From DASVSE01 sp036399715 (GTDB taxonomy: Bacteria; Bacteroidota; Rhodothermia; Rhodothermales; Rubricoccaceae): a stretch of DNA of 14,574 nt. The translations under genes were made by a program, and so were the position numbers. The stretch's first letter is position 1; each line of letters begins with the position of its first letter. The stretch is from NCBI GenBank assembly GCA_036399715.1, contig DASWMO010000089.1:1-14574 (forward strand), written 5' to 3'. The notes beneath the pieces were generated by a model, which saw only the letters and a program-made list of their open reading frames with translations, was not told the origin of the DNA and did not search any database. Shown one piece after another: positions 1-7,119 of this stretch.

Positions 1-441
1 CACATGGCCGCCGATGCGGGCGTCTCGCTGAGCGTCGTCGTGGCCGGGCTCACCATCGCGGCGACGGGTTGGCTGTGGCTGGACCCGGCGGTGAGCCTGG
101 TCATCGCCGCCGTCATCACGGTGTCGACGTGGGGCCTGCTCCGCGAGTCGGTCGACCTGGCGCTGGACGCCGTGCCGGCGGGCATCGACCCGGGTGAGGT
201 GCGGGCGTTTCTCGCCGCGCAGCCGGGCGTGGCCTCGGTCCACGACCTCCACATCTGGGCGATGAGCACGACCGAAACGGCGCTGACGGCGCACGTCGTC
301 CGCCCGGGCGCGGGCTCCAGCGACGGCTTTCTGCACGACGCGGCGCATGCGCTCCAGGAGCGGTTCGGGATCGACCACGCGACGATTCAGGTCGAGCGCG
401 GCGCGACGGAGTGCCACCTGGAGCCGGAGACGGTGGTGTGA
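1..441 (+). CDS. Cation diffusion facilitator (CDF) metal transporter, C-terminal part (5' truncated by window edge)
   Basis: Inner-membrane antiporter that exports divalent metal such as Zn2+ in exchange for protons. The reading frame is open from base 1, where codon 1 is His followed by Met-Ala-Ala-Asp. This matches the HxxxD pair of transmembrane helix 5, which with an acidic pair in helix 2 forms the CDF transport site, so about half the protein lies upstream. Two hydrophobic segments follow (about residues 8-24 and 28-43). The cytoplasmic dimerisation domain comes next (about 55-146), with the conserved HDLHIW stretch and a late IDHATIQVE strand. The His/Asp pair resembles zinc-type CDFs; the exact metal cannot be decided from a fragment. 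The stop codon lies 12 bases from the convergent uvrC stop, with no clear hairpin between. Family assignment is firm; substrate is inference. Confidence 0.9.
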   Translation, partial: HMAADAGVSLSVVVAGLTIAATGWLWLDPAVSLVIAAVITVSTWGLLRESVDLALDAVPAGIDPGEVRAFLAAQPGVASVHDLHIWAMSTTETALTAHVVRPGAGSSDGFLHDAAHALQERFGIDHATIQVERGATECHLEPETVV

Positions 442-453
442 GCCAACCCGTCG

Positions 454-2319
454 TCAGTCCGGGTCGGTCGCCGGGGCGGCGGGCGTGGTGTCGAAGTGAG
501 CGCGGACCTTGCGGGCGGAAGCCGGGCCGACGACGGCGGCGATCTCGGCCTCGCTGGCCGCCTTGACGGCGGCCGTGCTCCCGATGACCGTGAGGAGCTT
601 CTGCGCCGTTCGAGCGCCGACTCCTGGGATGTCGAGGAGCTCGCTTCGGAGGTCTTTCATCGCGCGCTGCTTGCGCTGGGCCGTGACGGCGAAGCGGTGG
701 GCCTCGTCGCGGACGCGCTGGATGAGGCGCAGGCTGCTCGACGTTCGGGGGATGATGACGCTCTCGGAGTGGCCGGGGAAGAAGACCTCTTCGAGGCGCT
801 TGGCGAGCCCGACGACGGGAAACTTGCCGTAGACGTCGACGGCGCGGAGGCTCTCGACGGCGCTGGAGAGCTGGCCTTTGCCGCCGTCGATGATGACGAG
901 GTCGGGCCAGGGGCCGTTTTCTTCGAGGACGCGGGCGAAGCGGCGCTCGACGACCTCGCGCATGGACTGGAAGTCGTCCGGCTTGCCGTTTTCGACGGTG
1001 CGGATCTTGAAGGTGCGGTACTCGGACTTCTTCGGGGCGCCGTCGACGAAGACGACGCATGAGGCGACGGTGCCGGTGCCGCCGAGGTGCGAGATGTCGA
1101 AGCACTCGATGCGGCGGGGCGGGCGGGGGAGGCGGAGGTCGCGTTCGAGCGCGCCGACGGAGCGGGGGACGCGGTCCTCGTCCTGCTGAACTTTGGCGAG
1201 CTGCCATTCGCCGAGGAGAAGGTTGGCGTTGGCCTGGACCATGCTCATGAGGTCCACCTTCTCGCCGCGCTGGGGGACCTTGACCTCGACCTTGCGGCCT
1301 TTGCGTTCGCGGAGGAGCGCCTCGACGGGGCCGGCGTCGGCGATGTCGGTGGAGAGGTAGACCTCGTCGGGGAAGAACTGGGCGGTGGCGTAGTAGGCCT
1401 CGATGAGCGTCTGGGCGAGCTCGGCGTCCTCGGTGGCCTCGATGTGGCGGACGGTCTGGTGCTGGCGACCGATGATCTTGCCCTCGCGGACCTTGAAGAG
1501 GACGCCGATGGCGACGTCGTGGTCGCGGTCGACGGCGAGGGCGAAGAGGTCGCGGTCTGAGTCCGAGTCGGTGACGACCTTTTGCTTGGTCTTGTAGACG
1601 TCGAGGGCGCGGGCGCGGTCGCGGAGCTCGGCGGCTTCCTCGAACTTCTTCTCGCCGGCGAGGCGGACCATCTCGGCGCGGAGGGTGGCGGCGAGCTCGT
1701 CGGTCTTGCCGTTGAGGAGGGTCTTGATCTGGGCGATGGTGGCGTCGTAGTGCTCCTCGGTCTCGTAGGCGACGCACGGGGCGAGGCACTTCTGGATGTG
1801 GTAGTCCAGGCAGGGCTGGAACTTGCCGGCAGCGATGGCCTGCGGGGTGAGGTGGAGGGAGCAGGAGCGGACCTTGAAGAGGTCCTTGATGGTTTTGAGG
1901 GCGAGGTGCATCGCCTTCGCGTCCGTGTAGGGCCCGAAGTACTGGGAGCCGTCGCGGCGGACGGTGCGGGTGGGGAAGACGCGGGGGAAGCGCTCGTTCT
2001 TGACGCAGATGAAGGGGTACGATTTGTCGTCCTTCAGGAGGACGTTGTACCGCGGCTTGATCTCCTTGATGAGGTTGTTCTCCAGGATGAGGGCCTCGGC
2101 CTCGGTGTCGGTGACGATGATCTCGACGTCGACGACTTTGGCGAGCAGGGCGTTGATGCGGGCCTCGCGGGGGCGGCCCTCCTGGAAGTAGCTGCGGACG
2201 CGGCTCCGGAGGTTCTTGGCCTTGCCGACGTAGAGCGTGGTGCCGGCGGCGTCTTTGTGCTGGTAGACGCCGGGGCCGGTCGGGAGGTGCTTGAGCTTGT
2301 CGGCGAGGGCGTCGGTCAT
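454..2319 (-). CDS. uvrC: UvrABC excinuclease subunit C
   Basis: Nuclease subunit of nucleotide excision repair; with UvrB it cuts damaged DNA on both sides of the lesion. The 621-residue length is normal for the family. In order: GIY-YIG nuclease (about 13-92, with GVY at 17-19 and LYVGKAKNL at 29-37), four cysteines at 153, 170, 178 and 182 matching the Fe-S cluster ligands reported for other UvrC proteins, UvrB-binding UVR motif (about 203-238), RNase H-like 5' nuclease (CFDIS with Asp408, IDGGKGQ at 477-483, His541), and tandem helix-hairpin-helix (about 560-610). The frame is open 58 codons further upstream to 2493, but that extension is low-complexity Pro/Arg/Thr; the ATG at 2319 begins the usual MTDALADKL start. 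The gene is divergent from the 2508 gene and convergent with the CDF gene. Confidence 0.97.
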   Translation of the reverse strand: MTDALADKLKHLPTGPGVYQHKDAAGTTLYVGKAKNLRSRVRSYFQEGRPREARINALLAKVVDVEIIVTDTEAEALILENNLIKEIKPRYNVLLKDDKSYPFICVKNERFPRVFPTRTVRRDGSQYFGPYTDAKAMHLALKTIKDLFKVRSCSLHLTPQAIAAGKFQPCLDYHIQKCLAPCVAYETEEHYDATIAQIKTLLNGKTDELAATLRAEMVRLAGEKKFEEAAELRDRARALDVYKTKQKVVTDSDSDRDLFALAVDRDHDVAIGVLFKVREGKIIGRQHQTVRHIEATEDAELAQTLIEAYYATAQFFPDEVYLSTDIADAGPVEALLRERKGRKVEVKVPQRGEKVDLMSMVQANANLLLGEWQLAKVQQDEDRVPRSVGALERDLRLPRPPRRIECFDISHLGGTGTVASCVVFVDGAPKKSEYRTFKIRTVENGKPDDFQSMREVVERRFARVLEENGPWPDLVIIDGGKGQLSSAVESLRAVDVYGKFPVVGLAKRLEEVFFPGHSESVIIPRTSSSLRLIQRVRDEAHRFAVTAQRKQRAMKDLRSELLDIPGVGARTAQKLLTVIGSTAAVKAASEAEIAAVVGPASARKVRAHFDTTPAAPATDPD

Positions 2320-2507
2320 GGGCGCGGGCGTCGGGGCGGGCGGGTACGCGGGCGGGCGAGGTTCGGTTTGCGCGGTGACGACGGTGTGGCGTGCGGGGGC
2401 GGTCGTGAGCCTCGCGTTTCCGGTCGGAGGCTCGCGGAGCCGGTCGGACGTGTTTGTTCCTGGAGAGTGGGGCGGGTATCGTGACGGTCTCACTCACCGA
2501 TTGGACG
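2320..2507. promoter_or_regulatory. Divergent intergenic region, uvrC / helical hypothetical gene
   Basis: These 188 bases contain only two TA dinucleotides. One lies about 27 bases before the uvrC ATG (GTACCC on the minus strand, 2347 downward). The other lies 31 bases before the 2508 ATG (GGGCGGGTATCG, 2470-2481). The second shares its GGGCGGG-TAT context with the stronger TATGTTTG elements before the two propeller genes. These are plausible -7/-10 elements for the two outward promoters, but neither fully matches TAnnTTTG and no clear upstream element is seen. Inference only. Confidence 0.35.
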
Positions 2508-3161
2508 ATGCCCGATACCCGGCAGCTTCAGTTTCTGGCGCGCGTGCGCCGCGCCCTCACGAACGCGATGGACGAGAAGGCGGTGCAGGACCTTGTCGGG
2601 CCGATGGGCTACGACAAGGGCGAGATCGCGGACGGGCTCGCGCTCGTGGACGTGGCCGAGCGGGAGGCGCGCGAGGCGGACACGGAGCGAGCCGAGAGCA
2701 AGGCTGCGACGCGGGCGGCGGGACAGGCGCGGGCGAAGGTCCGGCAGACGTACGTGCGGCTGGCGAAGCTCGCGCGGACGGTCCACGAGGACGGCTCCGC
2801 GGGGTGGACGACGCTGGGGCTCGGTGGTCGGCGGCCGGAGGCGGTGGCCCTCGTGCTGGCCGAGGCGCGGCGGTTTTACGAGGCGCTGCTGGCGGACGCG
2901 GCGCTGCTGGATGCGCTGGCGGTGCGCCGGGTGACGGCGTCGGACGTGGAGCGGGCCCTCTCGGACGTGGACGCGGCGGTGGCGGCGGGGGCGGTGCAGA
3001 CGGCCGAGGCGGGGGAGGCGCAGGTGGCGACGGCGGAGCGCGACACGGCGGTCGAGGCGGTGGCGGGGTACTGGGAGGACTTCTCGGACGTGGTGGAGGT
3101 GGCGCTGGAGGACGAGCCGCAGCTCCGGGAGGTGCTGGGGATGCAGGAGGCGGGCTCGTAG
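2508..3161 (+). CDS. Helical hypothetical protein, 217 aa, function unknown
   Basis: I do not recognise a characterised function. The protein lacks a signal peptide and transmembrane segments, so is probably cytoplasmic. It is Ala/Glu/Arg-rich and predicted mostly helical. A charged stretch (about 45-90) looks coiled-coil prone, and a second helical block runs to the C-terminus, which ends in ALEDEPQLREVLG plus a short tail. The overall look resembles a family of bacterial hypotheticals ending in a similar PQLxExLG motif, but this is from memory and weakly held. The ATG at 2508 is preferred over one at 2454, because the extra 18 residues would overlap the probable promoter. The 3' end of this gene is copied at 5622-5666, downstream of the first propeller gene, showing it was adjacent to the duplicated unit. 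Codons strongly favour G in third position. Confidence 0.8.
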   Translation: MPDTRQLQFLARVRRALTNAMDEKAVQDLVGPMGYDKGEIADGLALVDVAEREAREADTERAESKAATRAAGQARAKVRQTYVRLAKLARTVHEDGSAGWTTLGLGGRRPEAVALVLAEARRFYEALLADAALLDALAVRRVTASDVERALSDVDAAVAAGAVQTAEAGEAQVATAERDTAVEAVAGYWEDFSDVVEVALEDEPQLREVLGMQEAGS

Positions 3162-3191
3162 CGGGTGGCGTCGTCGGGTGAACCCGAACCT

Positions 3192-3215
3192 GGGCGGGGT
3201 ATGTTTGGCGCATAC
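3192..3215 (+). promoter_or_regulatory. Bacteroidota-type promoter before propeller gene 1
   Basis: TATGTTTG at 3200-3207 is a perfect match to the TAnnTTTG -7 element of Bacteroidota primary sigma factors. It lies 31 bases before the ATG at 3231, so transcription would start with a leader of about 20 bases. The 24-base block is 22/24 identical to 5681-5704 in front of the paralogue, while the sequence between block and ATG is less conserved. No convincing -33 TTG element is visible. Confidence 0.55.
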
Positions 3216-3230
3216 CTCGCCGCTGCTGCC

Positions 3231-5600
3231 ATGCGTCCGTTTGCTCTGTTTGCCGTTTGTCTGTTTGCAGCGTCGGCGGCGTTTGCTCAGGGGACGCCGG
3301 CGGTGGGGTTCGTGCGTCCAGACGGGACGCTGGACCTGACAGGGGCGCCGGCGGGGGCCCTCGACCTCGCGGGGCTGGACGTGACGATGGGCGGGGACGG
3401 GGCGCTGCGGGCGCGCGTCGAGGGCGAGTACCGCGACATCAGCAGTGGGCCGACTGGGCCGGGGCTGGACGGAACTGTTTATGCGGTTGCAGTCGCGCCG
3501 GACGGGACGGTGTACGTCGGCGGTGATTTCACGAGCGCTGGTGGGACGGTGCTCAACCGGATTGCACGGCGGTCGGGAACGACGTGGGTACCGCTCGGAA
3601 GCGGGCTGGACGATCAGGTCGACGCGCTCGCGGTTGCGCCGGACGGGACGGTCTACGTCGGAGGCCGTTTCACGACGGCCGGTGGCGTCGCGGCGAGCGG
3701 CGTCGCGCGGTGGGACGGCGCGACATGGTCCGCGCTCGGCAGCGGCGTGTCCTTCGGCAGAGTCGCGGCGCTCGCGCTCGCGCCGGACGGCGGGGTGTAC
3801 GTCGGGGGCAGTTTCATCACGGCTGGCACTGTGGAGGCGAGAAGCGTCGCTCGGTGGAATGGGACGGAGTGGTCCGCGCTTGGCATCGGAATGAGCGGGA
3901 GTGTCAGTGCACTCGCGGTTGCACCGGACGGGGCGCTGTACGTCGGAGGTAATCTCCTCGGAGCCGGCGGCTTACCGGCGAACAACATCGCGCGTTGGAG
4001 CGGTGGGGCATGGTCCGCTCTCGGTGCCGGGGTGAACAATGTCGTCAACACGCTCACCGTCGCCTCGGACGGGGCTGTCTACGCGGGAGGCTTTTTCACG
4101 ACAGCCGGTGGCGTCGCGGCGAGCGGCGTCGCGCGGTGGGACGGCACGGCGTGGTCCGCGCTTGGCAGCGGGACGGGCGGCCCTGCATATGCGCTCGCCT
4201 TTGCCTCAGATGGGTCGCTTTATGCAGGAGGCCGCTTCACGACGGCCGGTGGCGTCGCGGCGAGCAGCATCGCGCGGTGGGACGGCACGACGTGGGCTGC
4301 GCTCGGCAGCGGAATGAACGACGAAGTCTTTGCGCTTGCCTCTGCCTCGGATGGGTCGGTGTACGCGGGAGGCGTGTTCACGACGGCCGGCGATGTCGCC
4401 GCAAGCCGCGTCGCGCAGTGGGACGGCACGGCGTGGACAGGGCTCGGCGGTGGGACGAACTACGGCGTACAAGCGCTCGCCGTCGCCTCGGACGGGTCGG
4501 TCTACGCTGGTGGCACCTTCACGGCGGCCGGTGAGGTGACTGCAAACGGCGTTGCACGGTGGGACGGTATGGCATGGAGGGCACTTGGCAGTGGTACGGG
4601 CGGCCCCGCATATGCGCTCGCCTTTGCCTCAGATGGGTCGCTTTATGCAGGAGGTTTCTTCACGACGGCCGGCGGCGTCGCGGCCAGCCACGTCGCGCGG
4701 TGGGACGGCATGGCGTGGTCCGCGCTTGGCAGCGGGACGAACGATAGTGTCTATGAACTCGCGGTTGCGCCGGACGGGTCGCTTTACGCGGGAGGCGGGT
4801 TTACGACGGCCGGCGGCGTCGCGGCGAGCCGCGTCGCGCAGTGGGACGGCACGGCGTGGTCGGCGCTCGGCAGCGGGCTGAACAGCACCGTCTGGACGCT
4901 CGCCGTCGCGCCGGACGGGACGCTCTATGCCGGAGGCGTCTTCGAGACGGCCGGCAGTACGGCGGTGAACCGGATCGCTCGGTGGAACGGGGCGGTGTGG
5001 TCGGCGCTCGGTAGCGGGCTGGAAGGCAGTATCGACGGATGGCAAAGCGTTGTCTACACGCTTGAGGTCGCGCCGGACGGGTCGGTCTACGCCGGGGGGA
5101 ATTTTACAGGTTCTGGCGGGACTGGCGGTGTGACGTCGAGAGGCGTCGCGCGGTGGGACGGCACAGCGTGGTCCGCGCTCGGAAGTGGAGTGAACTCCTA
5201 CGTGAGTGCGCTCGCTCTGGACCGGCAGGGGGACCTGATCCTGGGAGGCTATTTCACGACGGCCGGCGGTGTGTCTTCTCCGTTCGTGACGCTCTACGAC
5301 ACGTTCGGCACTGTGGCATCGGAGGGCGACGCGGAGCCCTCCGCGCTTGCGCTCGCGGTGGCGCCGAACCCGGTGGCGTCGGGCGGGACGGTGCGTGTGG
5401 CGCTGGCCGAGGCGGGGCCGGTGCGCGTGGCACTCTACGACGTGCTCGGGCGGCAGGTAGCCGTGCTCGTTGACGGCGCACGGTCGGCGGGAGAGCACGT
5501 GTTCGAACTGGGCGCGGAGCGTCTGGTGCCGGGCGTGTACGTCGTGCGGGTGACGGCGGGGGCGTCGGCGGCGGTGCGGCGGGTGACGGTGGCGCGGTAG
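3231..5600 (+). CDS. Exported propeller-like repeat protein with T9SS-type C-terminal sorting domain (paralogue 1, 789 aa)
   Basis: Probably secreted or surface-attached. The signal peptide (1-19) reads MRPFALFAVCLFAASAAFA and is cleaved before Gln20. Then come a spacer (28-62) absent from the paralogue, 12 repeats of about 47 residues (83-657), a half repeat (658-693), and a C-terminal domain from APNP at 711 to Arg789. The latter has the LYDVLGRQV and PGVYVVRV signatures of T9SS type A sorting domains. Repeat consensus is roughly V-ALAVAPDG-VYAGG-FTTAGGVA-ARWDG-WSALGSG, matching blade-sized beta units. The N-terminal YRDISSGPTG resembles the end of a repeat and could complete the half repeat, giving 13 blades with a split closing blade. 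There are no catalytic residues I can identify; binding or adhesion is a guess. The ATG at 3231 is chosen over an in-frame GTG at 3165 because it starts the signal peptide. Confidence 0.9.
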   Translation: MRPFALFAVCLFAASAAFAQGTPAVGFVRPDGTLDLTGAPAGALDLAGLDVTMGGDGALRARVEGEYRDISSGPTGPGLDGTVYAVAVAPDGTVYVGGDFTSAGGTVLNRIARRSGTTWVPLGSGLDDQVDALAVAPDGTVYVGGRFTTAGGVAASGVARWDGATWSALGSGVSFGRVAALALAPDGGVYVGGSFITAGTVEARSVARWNGTEWSALGIGMSGSVSALAVAPDGALYVGGNLLGAGGLPANNIARWSGGAWSALGAGVNNVVNTLTVASDGAVYAGGFFTTAGGVAASGVARWDGTAWSALGSGTGGPAYALAFASDGSLYAGGRFTTAGGVAASSIARWDGTTWAALGSGMNDEVFALASASDGSVYAGGVFTTAGDVAASRVAQWDGTAWTGLGGGTNYGVQALAVASDGSVYAGGTFTAAGEVTANGVARWDGMAWRALGSGTGGPAYALAFASDGSLYAGGFFTTAGGVAASHVARWDGMAWSALGSGTNDSVYELAVAPDGSLYAGGGFTTAGGVAASRVAQWDGTAWSALGSGLNSTVWTLAVAPDGTLYAGGVFETAGSTAVNRIARWNGAVWSALGSGLEGSIDGWQSVVYTLEVAPDGSVYAGGNFTGSGGTGGVTSRGVARWDGTAWSALGSGVNSYVSALALDRQGDLILGGYFTTAGGVSSPFVTLYDTFGTVASEGDAEPSALALAVAPNPVASGGTVRVALAEAGPVRVALYDVLGRQVAVLVDGARSAGEHVFELGAERLVPGVYVVRVTAGASAAVRRVTVAR
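3477..5309 (+). repeat. Coding array of ~141-bp repeats (12 + half), with a 3-unit superperiod
   Basis: Most units are exactly 47 codons; unit 2 has 48, unit 11 has 54 and unit 12 has 50. Units three apart are the most alike. Bases 4185-4231 and 4608-4654 are identical over 47 bases at a spacing of 423 (3 x 141). Units 7 and 10 uniquely share RVAQWDG, and the AASGVARWDG part of units 2 and 5 is nearly identical at a spacing of 426, the extra codon of unit 2 accounting for the difference. This indicates growth by duplication of three-unit blocks rather than one unit at a time. Confidence 0.9.
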
Positions 5601-5618
5601 AGCGTGCGTTGCGGAGAG

Positions 5619-5666
5619 GCGCCGCAGCTTCGGGAGGTGCTGGGGCTGCTGGAGGCGGGGTCGTAA
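5619..5666 (+). pseudogene. Remnant of the 3' end of the helical hypothetical gene (2508-3161)
   Basis: Codons 5622-5663 read PQLREVLGLLEAGS followed by TAA. The intact gene ends PQLREVLGMQEAGS with TAG at 3159-3161. The two DNA segments agree at 40 of 44 bases (3117-3160 versus 5622-5665). Homology fades upstream of 5621, and there is no start codon or body, so this is a breakpoint scar of the tandem duplication and not a functional gene. The four changes keep the frame and stop, which may be chance over so short a stretch. Confidence 0.75.
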
Positions 5667-5680
5667 GCGATCTGGCAGTT

Positions 5681-5704
5681 GGGCGGGGTATGTTTGTGGC
5701 ATAC
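5681..5704 (+). promoter_or_regulatory. Bacteroidota-type promoter before propeller gene 2 (duplicated copy)
   Basis: TATGTTTG at 5689-5696 fits TAnnTTTG exactly and lies 32 bases before the ATG at 5721. The 24-base block differs from that at 3192-3215 in two positions. Because the block is conserved while much of the surrounding spacer has drifted, it is probably under selection and each paralogue probably has its own promoter. No terminator-like hairpin is evident between 5601 and 5680. Confidence 0.55.
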
Positions 5705-5720
5705 TGTGCCTGCCGCTGCC

Positions 5721-7115
5721 ATGCGTCCGTTTGCTCTGCTCGCCGTCTGTCTGTTTGCCGCGTCGGCGTTTGCTCAGGGGACGCCGGCGGGGTTCGTGCC
5801 TCTCCAGACCGGGTCCGAGGGGGACTTCCGGAATATCAGCAGCGGGCCCAGTGGGGTTCCCTTCGACGGTTACGTCCGTACACTCGCAGTGGCGCCGGAC
5901 GGGACGGTTTACGCAGGCGGGGACTTCACGACAGCAGGCGGTACGGCTGCAAACAAGGTGGCACGGTGGACGGGCACGGAGTGGCAGGCGCTCGGTTCCG
6001 GGGTGACCGTTTACGGGAACGTCACATCGCTAGATGTGGCGCCGGACGGATCCCTCTACGCCGGGGGATATTTTCCCGCGAACAGTATGCTGCATGGCGT
6101 TGAGCGGTGGACGGGGACGGGATGGGTGCCGCTCGCCCCGGAGGTGTCTTACGGGGCGGACGCGCTGATGGTGGGTTCAGACGGCTCGGTCTATTATGGA
6201 GGGTATCACTCTGGCACCGATGGCATCAGGACCCGGGTCGCTCGGTGGACGGGAGCGGCATGGGAGACCCTCATCGACGGAGTAGACGGCAACATCCTCG
6301 CCTTGGCGATGGCGCCGGACGGGACGGTGTATGCAGGAGGGAACTTCACGTCGATCAGATCCACTGGGGTGGACCGTATCGCGCGGTGGACGGGGGCGGG
6401 CTGGGAGCCGCTCGGGAGCGGTGTGAACGGCACGGTCCACGCGCTCGCTGTCGCGCCGGACGGATCGGTGTATGTCGGGGGCAGCTTCCCGACAGCCGGT
6501 GGCGTCGCGGTAAACCGTGTCGCGCGCTGGACGGGGACCTCGTGGGAGGCGCTCGGCAGTGGCATGGACGGCGACGTTTACGCCCTTGCGGTCGCGCCAG
6601 ACGGTCTCCTCTATGCTGGAGGCAGCTTCATGCAAGCCGGTGGCACATACGTCAACAGGCTAGCGCGGTGGGACGGGACGGTCTGGAGGCCGGTCGGGTC
6701 GGGGGTAAACGATGTGGTTTTGTCGCTTGCGCTCGCACCTAGCGGGTCCCTCTACGTCGGGGGCAGGTTCACCAGTGCTGGCACGGTGGTTTCACCGTTT
6801 GTCGTTCTCAACGAAAGGCCGTATGTCGTCGCATCCGAGGGGGAGGCAGATACATTCGCGCTTGGGCTGAGCGTCGCGCCAAACCCTGTCTCTGCGGGCG
6901 GGACGGTGCACGTGACGCTGGCCGAGGCGGGGCGGGTTCGCGTGGCCGTCGTGGACGTGCTCGGTCGCGAGGTGGCGGTGCTGGCCGAGGGCGAGCGGTC
7001 GGCGGGGGAGCACGAGGTCGCGCTCGGGGCAGAGCAGCTGGTGCCGGGCCTGTATCTCGTGCGCGTGACTGCCGGGGCGGTGTCGGCCGTGCGACGCTTG
7101 ACCGTCGCACGGTAG
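5721..7115 (+). CDS. Exported propeller-like repeat protein with T9SS-type C-terminal sorting domain (paralogue 2, 464 aa)
   Basis: Same architecture as the upstream paralogue but about half the repeat length. Signal peptide 1-18 (MRPFALLAVCLFAASAFA) is cleaved before Gln19. Six full repeats of 45-49 residues span 52-332, a half repeat 333-368, and the T9SS-type C-terminal domain runs from APNP at 386 to Arg464 with VVDVLGREV and PGLYLVRV. FRNISSGPSG (37-46) resembles a repeat end and could close a seven-bladed propeller with the half repeat. Repeats 2-4 diverge from consensus, whereas those of paralogue 1 are homogeneous. Signal peptide and C-terminal domain are the most conserved parts between the two. 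An in-frame GTG at 5679 lies upstream but would overlap the promoter and bury the signal peptide. The stop is 4 bases from that of the convergent fusion gene. Confidence 0.9.
   Translation: MRPFALLAVCLFAASAFAQGTPAGFVPLQTGSEGDFRNISSGPSGVPFDGYVRTLAVAPDGTVYAGGDFTTAGGTAANKVARWTGTEWQALGSGVTVYGNVTSLDVAPDGSLYAGGYFPANSMLHGVERWTGTGWVPLAPEVSYGADALMVGSDGSVYYGGYHSGTDGIRTRVARWTGAAWETLIDGVDGNILALAMAPDGTVYAGGNFTSIRSTGVDRIARWTGAGWEPLGSGVNGTVHALAVAPDGSVYVGGSFPTAGGVAVNRVARWTGTSWEALGSGMDGDVYALAVAPDGLLYAGGSFMQAGGTYVNRLARWDGTVWRPVGSGVNDVVLSLALAPSGSLYVGGRFTSAGTVVSPFVVLNERPYVVASEGEADTFALGLSVAPNPVSAGGTVHVTLAEAGRVRVAVVDVLGREVAVLAEGERSAGEHEVALGAEQLVPGLYLVRVTAGAVSAVRRLTVAR
5874..6824 (+). repeat. Coding array of ~141-bp repeats (6 + half) in paralogue 2
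   Basis: Six units of 49, 45, 46, 47, 47 and 47 codons plus a 36-codon half unit. The conserved core is APDG-(V/L)Y-GG-F followed by ARWTG-W-LGSG. The typical WDG of paralogue 1 is WTG here in all but the last full unit. No three-unit superperiod is apparent, which fits this copy being closer to the unexpanded form. Confidence 0.88.
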
Positions 7116-7119
7116 CGGC

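Noticed and set aside
116..2497. Very long open frame on the minus strand opposite the CDF end and across uvrC
   Set aside because: It is out of frame with uvrC, is almost all Arg/Pro/His and spans two real genes; it is a GC-rich shadow frame.
3165..3230. Upstream GTG start for propeller gene 1, and the equivalent GTG at 5679 for gene 2
   Set aside because: They would translate through the TATGTTTG promoter element and bury the signal peptide; the ATGs at 3231 and 5721 start matching signal peptides in both copies.
3477..6824. Regularly spaced direct repeats that might suggest a CRISPR or non-coding satellite
   Set aside because: The period is about 141 bp, in frame, and encodes a clear protein repeat with no spacer structure.
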